Shown here piece after piece: positions 32,427 to 40,000 of a DNA stretch of 40,000 nucleotides (its first letter is position 1; each line of letters begins with the position of its first letter). Under the pieces are notes generated by a model. It had not been told where the DNA came from. It ran no database searches and saw nothing but the letters and a program-made list of their open reading frames with translations. This stretch comes from Chrysomallon squamiferum (Eukaryota > Mollusca > Gastropoda > Neomphalida > Peltospiridae): positions 27,547,261-27,587,260 of the forward strand of contig CM022673.1 in NCBI GenBank assembly GCA_012295275.1. Direction: 5' to 3'. A program made the translations under genes and the position numbers.

Positions 32427-33935
32427 ACCTAATCATCTAAACATCCACTGTTACCGGAACGTTAGAAAAGTGCATTCGAGATCTACGTCCGATAGAACGT
32501 AACAACAGGTTATCTACAAACAAAACCTGAACGTACGCAGAAACATCTGCAGTGCTCCCCCGCTGGCAGAACGTATAACTACATTTACATCATCTACATA
32601 CACAACAGCTTCAGACGTGAGCCGCGTAGCTTCCAGTAAAGATATGCGAAATTCTCTCAGCCCATCGATCTTTTATCCAGAAAAAACGTAAAACGTAAGA
32701 CGATAATATAATGTGATAAGCGATTTCTTTTTTTTTAGTTCTCTCTTTGTCTGTGTCTGTTTTAGTTTATTTTAGTTTTGTGTGTCAGTGTTGTCTGTTT
32801 TCTGTCTCGTCATCTGAAGCGTTGTCTGGTTTTATCTTCACTTTTTGTCTAACCTTGCCAGATCTGCGTAGCATTGTTAGTCTGTCGTAAGGAATCTGAA
32901 TTCGTGTTTCTCTATTATTGTCTAATTATCGGCTTATTTGTATGATAGGCCTGATTTTTTTCCTTTTTCGATCACTTTTCTTTATTCTTCTACGTTTTTT
33001 TTTTTTCGTTTTTTTACCACATCTCCGTGACTTTATTCTTGTCTAACACTGTTTCTCCAGTGTTTGTCTACCTGTATTACTTTCTATTGAAATTATTTGT
33101 GATTTCATTTTTTTTTTTTCATTACGGCTCTTTTATACAACGAGTTTGTCGAAGTTTTCCTCTAAAATGTATACAGATACAAAGTGTATTGGGTAATTAT
33201 ATTGTTATAATAGCTGATAAAGTATTTTACATATTTCCTAGTAGTGTTTACATATTCTAAAGAGATTACGTATGTGAAGAAATTATGAACGTTATTATTA
33301 AACAGACAGAAAAAACGTCAACACAGTTACTGTTTGAACGTTGATAATATTAATAAATATATTCTATTTAACAAATTGCTTACAGTAAAATATTTAGCCG
33401 TTAATTGTAAAAGTGTATTTACATTAACGTATAAAAAGATTTAAGTCCGCAGTCTTACGAATATGTACATAACAATGCAGGCAAAGAAGAAAATTACATC
33501 TGAATTTCATATTTTCTGTTTTGTCGGCGAAATCTTGACTTAAACCAGTTTCTTTTACAAAATCGAATACAGTTTCAAGCGAAAGTTTGTTCTGTTAAAA
33601 ATTCATTAATTTCTAGTTTGTGTGCCTTTCCTGGCGAGCATAAATCTAACGATTTTTCGTAATTAGATGCAAAAAGAATAGTTAACATTATTAAAATACA
33701 AGTCCTGGCGACAGAATCAAAGACTCTGTTTCTTAGCAAATTTTCATCAGCCTGTTTTGGAAAAGATGAGAATTTTAACCTTTTTGCCATCACCCACAGA
33801 TTTATCAAATACATTAGGTTTGATCAGAAGTAATGAAAGCCGGTATCCATACATCGTTTACTTTAAACCTACAGAAAAAATTAGAAAATCAGCATAAATG
33901 ACTTTAGTTTCTCGATGTTAGGACTTTTCAGAAAT
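32427..33935. other. Unique AT-rich sequence, no gene seen
   Basis: About 1.5 kb without long repeats. T-rich patches lie at 32996-33016 and 33109-33119, and a small hairpin GCAGA-AACA-TCTGC near 32538-32551. No supported coding frame. Confidence 0.5.
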
Positions 33936-33936
33936 A

Positions 33937-33937
<1 letters not shown>

Positions 33938-33969
<32 letters not shown>
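33938..33969. repeat. Poly(A) run
   Basis: About 31 consecutive A ending before TAACG. Confidence 0.95.
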
Positions 33970-33971
<2 letters not shown>

Positions 33972-34121
33972 ACGTCATCCTTCAAAGACATACTTTAGAC
34001 GTACTGAAAAACTGATAACAATAGTATTCTGACACTACCGTTACAATTTCGGTTTTGATTATATTAGTTATATTCAGAAATTAAAAAAAATACGAACTGC
34101 TTTTAACCTATTGAAATATCT

Positions 34122-34256
34122 AAAAAAAAAAAGAAAAAAAAAAAAAAACGAAGATAAAAAAAAAAAAAAGAAAAAAAAGAAAAAAGAAAAAGAAAAAAAG
34201 AAAAAGAAACAAAAAAAAAGAGAAAAAGAAAAAAAAGAAACAAAAAAAGACAACAA
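34122..34256. repeat. A-rich AAAG tract
   Basis: A runs interrupted by single G or C (AAAG, AAAAAG), giving Lys-rich or Phe-rich translated frames only. Confidence 0.93.
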
Positions 34257-34765
34257 CACAACAATCAGCATATTACTATCAAAAGGATCAATACATACAT
34301 TATTGATATATATACTGTTGAGCTGGCTTATATAACAGCCTTTTTCTCATCACGTTACAAATGTTTTTTTAATCAACGAAAACTATAACAGAAAAAGAAA
34401 TATATTGATAATTCAGAGGATATCAGACAACCCCATCCTTCGATTCACGTATTTTACATACTTTGTGCATGAACAGTCACGTGCATTTTTCATGAAATAT
34501 CACTTTACACGTGCTATCATCCCATTACTAACCCGTCACTTCACCGATATTACGTATTTCTGATATTACACAAGTGCCGTTATCATATCTTTTTTTTTTT
34601 AATCGTCGTTATGAAGATAAATTGACGACAAAAATGTGAATATAAAACTGAGTAAACTGAGAAGTATAGAAAGAGGAAGATTTTTAAACAAAATGTATAT
34701 TTAAATACAACAAGAAGTGTACGTTTGTTTCATATACTTCGTCTAGCTATGTGGACAGAGTCTAT
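34257..34765. other. Unique AT-rich sequence, no gene seen
   Basis: Non-repetitive apart from a T run near 34590-34600. Confidence 0.5.
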
Positions 34766-34774
34766 CCATTTGTC

Positions 34775-35030
34775 CCTGTCTGTCTGTCTATATACCTATC
34801 TATCTGTCTATTTAACTATCTATCTATCCATCCATCCTTCCTTCCTTCCATCCATCCATCCATCCATCCATCCATCCATCCATCCATCCATCCATCCATC
34901 CATCCATCCATCCATCCATCCATCTATCTACTTATCTATCTATCTATCTACCTGTTTACCTACCTATCTATCTATCTATCTATCTATATATGTATGTATG
35001 TATATGTATATGTATGTTTGTATATATGCA
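34775..35030. repeat. CTAT / CCAT / CTAT / TATG microsatellite
   Basis: Mixed CTGT/CTAT units, a CCTT patch, a pure CCAT run of about 75 bases (34848-34923), CTAT units (34924-34987) and TATG units to about 35026. Frames give Ile-His-Pro-Ser repeats. Confidence 0.97.
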
Positions 35031-35620
35031 TGCTTAATGCGTCATCATTTTGCAATAAACCAGAAAACATCTGACTTATGTAAATTTTAAAAATAAAACA
35101 AGGAGGATATGTTTATCATAGCCACTTCTTAATATCAGTTATCTTTTGAATGTACTAAGAGGATCCCACAAAATGCTTTTAAAATACTTGTTCTTAATTG
35201 AAAATATTAGTAATGCTACCTTACTGAAGAGTTATAATAACAAAATTAAATAAAAAAAAAAAAAAAAAAAAAAAATATATATATAAAAAAATCAAAACCT
35301 TCTATTAATCTCTCAAAAGAAAAACATCTTTGAAAAACAGTTTTAAAATGTTATTTTTATTATCGTGCCAAAAGATCGCGTTTTACGCATCATAAAATGT
35401 CATAAAATTGGTTAGAACGGGATAAAAAATTGTTGAAAAATGTTTTTTTCAAGGATGTATATAATGCTGTTCAGTGATTTAGGTAGTACCTCACATCGAA
35501 CTAATTTCTGCTAGATATTTAAAACTAATGAATTGTGATAATTAACGAAAATAATGATTTTAATCATGTTCGTCATCGTTGTTATAATATTGTTGATTTT
35601 TATCCTCCTGCACGTCCTCA
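35031..35620. other. AT-rich sequence, poly(A)/AT run, no gene
   Basis: A run at 35251-35275 followed by a short AT run to 35284. The rest is plain AT-rich sequence. Confidence 0.5.
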
Positions 35621-35623
35621 TTA

Positions 35624-35920
35624 TCATCATAAATCATCATCATCATCATTGTTATTTATTATTATTATTAGCAGTAGTAGTAGTAGTAGTGGTAATAGTA
35701 GCAGTGGTGGTAGTAGTAGTAGTAGTGACAGTATAATAATAGTAACGATAGTGGTAATGGTAGCAACGATAGTAATAGTTTCAACAGTGGTTAAAAACAA
35801 TTTGTCGCAACTGGCATAAGAAAAACCCAGTAACAACGACCACAACAAAAACAACAACAAAAATAATTATAATAATTTCAAGTACAGCAACATCATCATC
35901 ATCAACAACAACAACAATGA
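35624..35920. repeat. CAT / AGT / GGT / CAA trinucleotide region
   Basis: CAT units, ATT units, then AGT and GGT units (35668-35790), and CAA/CAT units (35845-35918). A 94-codon Ser/Gly-rich frame is a repeat translation. Confidence 0.92.
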
Positions 35921-35945
35921 TAATGCTTCATTTCTAATTTTTCAG

Positions 35946-36029
35946 GGTTGCTGTAACGAAGAAGATGAACTACAGCTGATAATGAGAAAGAAACCACTGG
36001 AAGAAATTAAAACAGCGGCTACAAAGTAA
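35946..36029 (+). CDS. Candidate terminal or internal exon (unknown gene)
   Basis: A pyrimidine-rich tract (catttctaatttttcag, AG at 35944-35945) is followed in frame 0 by 27 codons and TAA at 36027-36029. The peptide has GCCNEEDELQLIMRKK and ends EEIKTAATK, a strongly charged, coding-like composition. The end also reads ACAAA|GTAAAG, so the segment could instead be an internal exon of 80 bases ending at 36025. Entering with one split base gives a 10-codon alternative. No partner exon of fitting phase is identified and the family is unknown. Confidence 0.3.
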   Translation, partial: GCCNEEDELQLIMRKKPLEEIKTAATK

Positions 36030-36257
36030 AGAAAATATCGGAAAATAGTTATTTGTATCTGAGACATCAACTAAACACCAGAGTTAAATTTACGATAGTG
36101 TTTGGTTTGAGAAGAAAAAAAAGCGAGATAACTGAATAAGATAACACAAATCAGTAGCTGTCAGATCACTGGACTCAGAGAGAAATGCTGTGATCAGATT
36201 TATACCTTTTGAACATAAACAGGGAATCGCATGCAGGAAGAAATAACGTAACGTTAA

Positions 36258-36381
36258 AAAGAGAGAGAGAGAAAAAAAAAAAAAAAAAAAAGAAGAACAA
36301 AAAGAAAAGCAGCGAAAGCAGCAGCAGCAGCAGCAACAACAACAACAAGAAGAACAATAGAACAACAACAACAACAACAAT
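36258..36381. repeat. GA / A / CAG / CAA compound tract
   Basis: Short GA run, A run (36272-36290), CAG units (36318-36333) and CAA units (36334-36380). A short CA run lies at 36468-36485. Confidence 0.93.
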
Positions 36382-36539
36382 CATTTTGTAATTGCCAGCT
36401 AAATTTTAGTTGGCAGTGAAATCGCTTTACAACGGCGCATATGAAGAAGAAGACGAGCGAAAACACGGACACACACACACACACAAAACAAACCATTCAT
36501 TTCTTCTCCCGTTTCCAGTCTTTCCCACGACACTAGCTA

Positions 36540-36925
36540 GATGGGGGACTGACTTTTCAGGTAAATCGAATGAACGAGGAGAAATTCGTTATCGATGACT
36601 TAGTGTAGGTGGGAGACCGCTCGCTCGCTCGCGAATTGGCTCGTAATTAATAGAGCAGGCCAGAAAGCTTTTCGCCGAAATGGTTCTTCTGGTTGTGTAA
36701 TTTCACGGCTCGCGGTCGTCCTGGAGTTATCTACGTTTTTCTTTCTTGCAAAAATTGTGCCACAATTGCTTCTTGGGGCAAAGCAAAGCAGCAAGACATC
36801 GCAGCTGATATTGCGTTTGTTAGCGCGTTGTTTACAGACAGCGGAATCGTCGTACACGCAATTCAGAGTGGCGAGAGAAATTCTGTGAATGCTGGATATA
36901 CACACGGAGTATATACACACAGACA
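36540..36925. other. Higher-GC island with overlapping ORFs
   Basis: About 390 bases, free of simple repeats and rich in CpG. A plus-strand frame is open from about 36654 to 36950 (with CKNCATIASWGKAKQQDIAA and DIAFVSALFTDSG) but lacks an ATG. A minus-strand frame is open from 36926 to 36600. Because both strands are open I cannot choose between them, and neither is recognised. The island also holds an acceptor that directly abuts a donor, cttttcag|GTAAAT, at 36560/36561. Confidence 0.35.
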
Positions 36926-36944
36926 TATATATATATATATATAT
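36924..36944. repeat. Short AT run
   Basis: ATATAT run of about 20 bases following a CACACA patch. Confidence 0.9.
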
Positions 36945-37010
36945 TCTTAAAAGTTTTGTTATATACTGGTTGAACGTATCGGTTTTAATAAGTCTTCACT
37001 CAGTTTTCAG

Positions 37011-37041
37011 TGGTGTTTGGATTATGATGTTCATTTAGAAG
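37011..37041 (+). CDS. Candidate 31-base microexon
   Basis: An acceptor (cttcactcagttttcag) and a donor (GAAG|GTAAAT) bracket 31 bases. Only frame 0 is open, reading WCLDYDVHLE plus one base. Microexons occur in neural genes of animals, but 31 bases is too short to judge coding potential, and this may be chance. Confidence 0.13.
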
Positions 37042-37071
37042 GTAAATCATTTAAATTAAATTTGATAGTTG

Positions 37072-37077
37072 TTGTTG

Positions 37078-37109
<32 letters not shown>

Positions 37110-37122
37110 GATTATTATTTGA

Positions 37123-37170
<48 letters not shown>

Positions 37171-37345
37171 TTATTATTAACTTTAATACATACATACATT
37201 ATTTTTTTTTTTTATTAATAATTATTATTAATTTTATTTTTTCGCTAAGTCATTCCTATGTCGAAAACATCAGTATAACTATTTATCGGTTTATAACTCT
37301 CTTCATTAAGATATATATATATATATATATATATATAGATATATA
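37072..37345. repeat. GTT/ATT, poly(T) and AT tracts
   Basis: GTT then ATT units (37072-37176), a T run (37202-37213), ATT/TAAT sequence and an AT run (37309-37346). Confidence 0.95.
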
Positions 37346-37369
37346 TTAAAAAGTCTTTATCGCTGACTT

Positions 37370-37900
37370 AATTAAGCTGTATCACACTAAACCAGAGATA
37401 ACCGTGCTGGCCACGGTTTTGAGTGATTTACAGCCAGATTATCCGCTCTGATTAGTGATTACACTATCGACTGACTTAGACTCTACTGTCTTAATCTGAA
37501 ATCATTATCCACTAAACTTACTTGACTACCGGGCTCTTGTTAACTACTATTTCTTTTTTCTTTTTTTTCTTCTTCTTTCTTTAATTTAATTTTATTTTTT
37601 TATTTTGATCGTTAAAAAACAGACCAGTAGGAAGAGGACTTTAATTTGGAGCGCGTGCTGGTTACCGAGAAGAAATCTGGACGAAGAAATGGATTTAATT
37701 TGGCGCACGTGCCGAGTGCCAGCAGATACCCACAACTAGTGGGTCAATTACTTGGTCAATAATTGGACCTGCCGATGGCAGCAGTCTGCTATTGAAATCT
37801 GATTAGAATCGTGAAGCGAGGAAACTTCTATTGTCGACTGAATGACCAGTGATTTATGCAAATCATCCGCGATTCCCAGATTAAAAGTGCAAGAATGAAA
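37370..37900. promoter_or_regulatory. Enhancer-like higher-complexity island
   Basis: Two repeat-poor blocks (about 37370-37540 and 37610-37900) flank a TTTC patch. The first has a perfect hairpin AACCGTG-CTGGC-CACGGTT (37400-37418) and three GATTA cores within about 25 bases. The second has two copies of TTTAATTTGG followed by a GCGC/GCAC-GTGC block (37640-37660 and 37694-37714), an E-box CACGTG (37706-37711) and a perfect octamer ATGCAAAT (37856-37863), the POU-domain site. Dense binding-type motifs with no open frame suggest regulatory DNA; this is inference. Confidence 0.3.
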
Positions 37901-38480
37901 TAATTCCTGGCACATCGAAAGACGAAAGCAGCCTTATACGACAAGCCTTATTATATGTTTTTTTTGTTTTTATTATTTTCCTCCACTTTGGAGAGTTAAA
38001 CAAAAAAAATTTTTTTTTTTGGTTAACTTTTTGAATTGTTATAAAACTGAAACTAGTTACCACGTGTGTGTTGTATTGGTTTCATGATGTTACGTTTCAG
38101 AAGGATTATCAACTGATTTCTTTGGATGACTAAAACATCATCATCATCATCGTCATCATCATTCAGGTTCTCAGGCCTTAAATCTTCTAGTCTTAAATGT
38201 TCGTGACAACTTAGTGACGTTTCTACGGAATAAATTACCTTCTGTGTATTTTCCTGTACAGGAATTTTGGAAGAGGACATTTCTGCGATCCATTTATCTC
38301 CTTTTTTAATTATTTTTTTCACAGACAAAAAAAAAAAAAAAAAAAAAGTTTATAATATATAAATATTGACATATAATCTCTCCTTGGCTGCTATTTAAAT
38401 TTTTTAATTAATAATTAACATCGACGGATTACAAAATATAAACATGAATGGAAGAGAGTGAAGGATAATTCATAAATAAT
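37900..38480. other. Unique AT-rich sequence, no confirmed gene
   Basis: CAT units (38137-38160) and an A run (38326-38346) are the only repeats. A 91-codon minus-strand frame (38053-38328) includes an Asp run from the CAT repeat. It starts from TTG rather than ATG and lacks a good acceptor, so it is not called. Confidence 0.45.
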
Positions 38481-38484
38481 TCGT

Positions 38485-38543
38485 TCAAATTTCACGGATC
38501 AGTTTCTGACGGATATAGTCTTCTCGGTATCTGTTTTCACTTA
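38485..38543 (-). CDS. Candidate terminal exon, minus strand (unknown)
   Basis: On the minus strand a very strong pyrimidine tract and acceptor (ttttttttcttcttccatttag, AG at 38544-38545) precede two bases of a split codon, 18 codons and TGA at 38485-38487. The peptide is SENRYREDYIRQKLIREI: highly charged and helix-like, unlike translated repeat DNA. An ATTAAA-type signal lies roughly 80 bases further along the minus strand. It is short and unrecognised, and the upstream exon was not found. Confidence 0.25.
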
Positions 38544-38817
38544 CTAAATGGAAGAAGAAAAAAAATCGAAACCAAAATAAAAACAACAACCAGCAATAAC
38601 AATAAAAAAAAATAGATTTTCAATTGATTCTATATAATGCAAACCGGATAAAGTTTCTTTTTTTGAATCGCAGTCGTTGATGGAAGCAAAACAGTTTTTC
38701 AACGAACGCAGATCTTTTTAACGCAATTAAATCTATTTGTGAACGTGTCGTAAGAAATTATTGAAATACTGTTTAAGGTTCTGAGTTTTCATTAAAGCCA
38801 ATTTTTTGGAACTTTTT

Positions 38818-38845
38818 TTTTATTTTTTTTTTTTTTTTTTTTTTT
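38818..38845. repeat. Poly(T) run
   Basis: T-rich run of about 28 bases with one A, just upstream of the first-exon candidate. Confidence 0.93.
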
Positions 38846-38864
38846 CTCTGTTTGGAAACTTCGA

Positions 38865-38872
38865 TTTATATC
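38865..38872 (+). promoter_or_regulatory. TATA-like box upstream of first-exon candidate
   Basis: TTTATATC about 70 bases before the ATG at 38936 would place a start site near 38895-38900 and a leader of about 40 bases. A near-CRE TGACGTCG (38914-38921) lies within that leader. AT-rich DNA makes TATA-like strings common, so this depends on the exon being real. Confidence 0.2.
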
Positions 38873-38935
38873 TACTTTTGCGGAATACCATTTTGATGAA
38901 GTTGACAAGAGTGATGACGTCGTTTTAATGAATCC

Positions 38936-39010
38936 ATGGCAGACTTCTTTGTAAATAGACTGACTCCCATTATCGTCTTCCTGTTAATAGCAGACGACAG
39001 CAAAGGGGAG
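38936..39010 (+). CDS. Candidate first coding exon with signal peptide
   Basis: ATG at 38936 (ATCCATGGC, G at +4) opens 25 codons that end exactly at a consensus donor, GGGGAG|GTAAGTGA, in phase 0. The peptide begins MADFFVNRL, continues with a hydrophobic core TPIIVFLLIA and ends DDSKGE. This has the layout of a secretory signal peptide with a plausible cleavage site after LLIA. A TATA-like TTTATATC (38865-38872) lies about 70 bases upstream of the ATG. A short in-frame or out-of-frame leader contains two tiny upstream ORFs (ATG at 38895 and 38928). The next exon would lie beyond 39011, possibly outside the window. The family cannot be named from 25 residues. Confidence 0.4.
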
Positions 39011-39030
39011 GTAAGTGATTTAAAAAAAAT

Positions 39031-39151
39031 CTTTTTGTTCTTTTTTTTTTTTTTTTTTTGGTACAAGTTATCATGCTGTTCTTATTAACAAATTTAATGA
39101 AATAATTGTCAATTTGTCTGAATGGTCAAAAAAAAAAAAAAAAAAAAAAAA
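39031..39151. repeat. Poly(T) and poly(A) runs
   Basis: T run at 39041-39059 and A run at 39128-39151, separated by about 70 unique bases. They lie within the intron implied by the first-exon candidate. Confidence 0.95.
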
Positions 39152-39332
39152 TGGAAGCACCATCATGACTGGTTCAAAAGCACTCTGTTATTTGTCTGTT
39201 CTTCCGTTTGTTCATATATCCACCTTTGAGTTAAACACAGAGGAAAAATAGGAATTTTATATAAATTATGAGTACAGATAAAAGCATTCTTAAATAAAAA
39301 CCACAGCTTTATTTACAATATTGCCAGATATT

Positions 39333-39363
39333 ATATATCTATATATCTATATATATATATTTA
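39333..39363. repeat. Short AT / CTAT tract
   Basis: ATATATCT units then an AT run of about 14 bases. Confidence 0.88.
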
Positions 39364-39365
39364 TC

Positions 39366-40000
39366 ATCGTCGTTACTGACATGACGTTAGCTGCTGCAAT
39401 GACAACAGCAGTCATGTCTAAATTTGAAAGCAACAACAGTGCTGCAAAACGCCCGCTGACAAAAATAATGAATCAGCACTAATCGATACAGAAAGATTGC
39501 TGTTATGGCGATTTTTTGATTCACGGGTTAATTAAAGTTCTGCAGACAGTTTATGTTGACAAACGGGAATTTCTCAGTGTTGCAGTTTCGAAGCGAACAC
39601 ACCTTTTGGTCGATGTAATTACAGCTGGGTATAGATTTGTCCAGTTCTGGTTTCGTTTCTACTCGTCATTTTTTATCTAATAATAAAACATTCAACTAAT
39701 TAGCGACTAAACAACAGTCACGCACGCACGTCCATTTCAAGTGAACCACACGTAATCAGGTCATCCTATTCCATGACCTCTAAATCACTTCCTGAAAAAA
39801 AAAAAAAAAAATCTCCTAGAAGGTCGAATGATCGATTGTTGTTTGTTGCCAGAATCAGTGAATTTCCCGTTCCAGACAGCTATTTCGAAATCATTTAAAG
39901 AAGAAATTATTTTCGTATTATTTGAATTTGGATTTGATTACTTTTGCATTAAATGTTTTGCTTATGGTGCAGTATATCTTTAACATTCTTCTGGGTATAG
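39366..40000. other. Higher-complexity island to window end
   Basis: Over 600 bases almost free of simple repeats (one 18-base A run at 39797-39811). It contains TGAATCAGCA (about 39469), TAATTA/AATTAG homeodomain cores and an inverted receptor half-site pair (39758-39779). No coding frame stands out. It may be intronic regulatory DNA of the gene starting at 38936, if that gene exists. Confidence 0.4.
39758..39779. promoter_or_regulatory. Inverted AGGTCA half-sites, 8-base spacer
   Basis: AGGTCAT-CCTATTCC-ATGACCT is a perfect 7-base inverted repeat built from two AGGTCA half-sites. Widely spaced inverted repeats are less usual for nuclear receptors than IR0 or IR1, so this may simply be a short palindrome. 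Confidence 0.25.

Noticed and set aside
32218-32502. 94-codon frame with Asn-Asp run
   Set aside because: The acidic run is a microsatellite; the rest could be chance and nothing marks it as coding.
38053-38328. 91-codon minus-strand frame with Asp run
   Set aside because: It starts with TTG rather than ATG, the Asp run is a CAT repeat, and the acceptor candidates lack a pyrimidine tract.

Overview
The window looks like non-coding, repeat-rich DNA from an animal nuclear genome. It is AT-rich. It has no long open reading frame outside low-complexity sequence, no operon-like gene packing, and no rRNA or tRNA that I could recognise. Simple repeats are extremely dense: CA/GT, GA/CT, AT, ATAC, CTAT, CTGT, CCAT, AAT/ATT, CAA and homopolymer A or T runs, often as compound tracts of 100-500 bp. 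This texture suggests a mollusc and, by overall resemblance, a cephalopod such as an octopus. That assignment is inference from style, not from a diagnostic gene.

Layout. 1-7.7 kb: GT/TATG/AT tracts, a pair of diverged ~0.4 kb dispersed repeats (2.6 and 4.8 kb), a small inverted-repeat element (4.5 kb) and a twin TC/CT tract (6.5 kb). 7.7-10.2 kb: CAA/AAT tract, a more complex island with a possible minus-strand exon (8.54 kb), and a recent tandem duplication containing CTAT tracts (9.5-10.0 kb). 10.4-11.8 kb: two ~95 bp inverted arms enclosing ~1.3 kb. 12-18 kb: a possible CRE/TATA core promoter (12.07 kb) and many simple repeats. 18.1-19.9 kb: a higher-complexity island with a nuclear-receptor-type DR4 site, one possible pogo/Tigger-like transposon end and a good internal-exon candidate. 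20-24.4 kb: CT/CTGT tract, a GC box beside a YY1-like site, a degenerate ~62 bp minisatellite and a 330 bp ATT-family tract. 24.4-35.9 kb: AT-rich sequence with GA, CA, A-run and CCAT tracts. 35.9-40 kb: higher-complexity islands, a possible terminal exon (35.95 kb), an enhancer-like stretch (37.6-37.9 kb), a minus-strand terminal-exon candidate (38.5 kb) and the best plus-strand first-exon candidate, signal-peptide-like with a consensus splice donor (38.94-39.01 kb).

No complete gene is visible. If the exon candidates are real, the window is mostly intron or intergenic DNA with small exons far apart, as expected for a large animal genome. Exon candidates lie on both strands and their phases do not chain into one transcript, so some or all may be chance; each is scored low. 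Nothing supports a prokaryotic-type system, CRISPR array or virus here.
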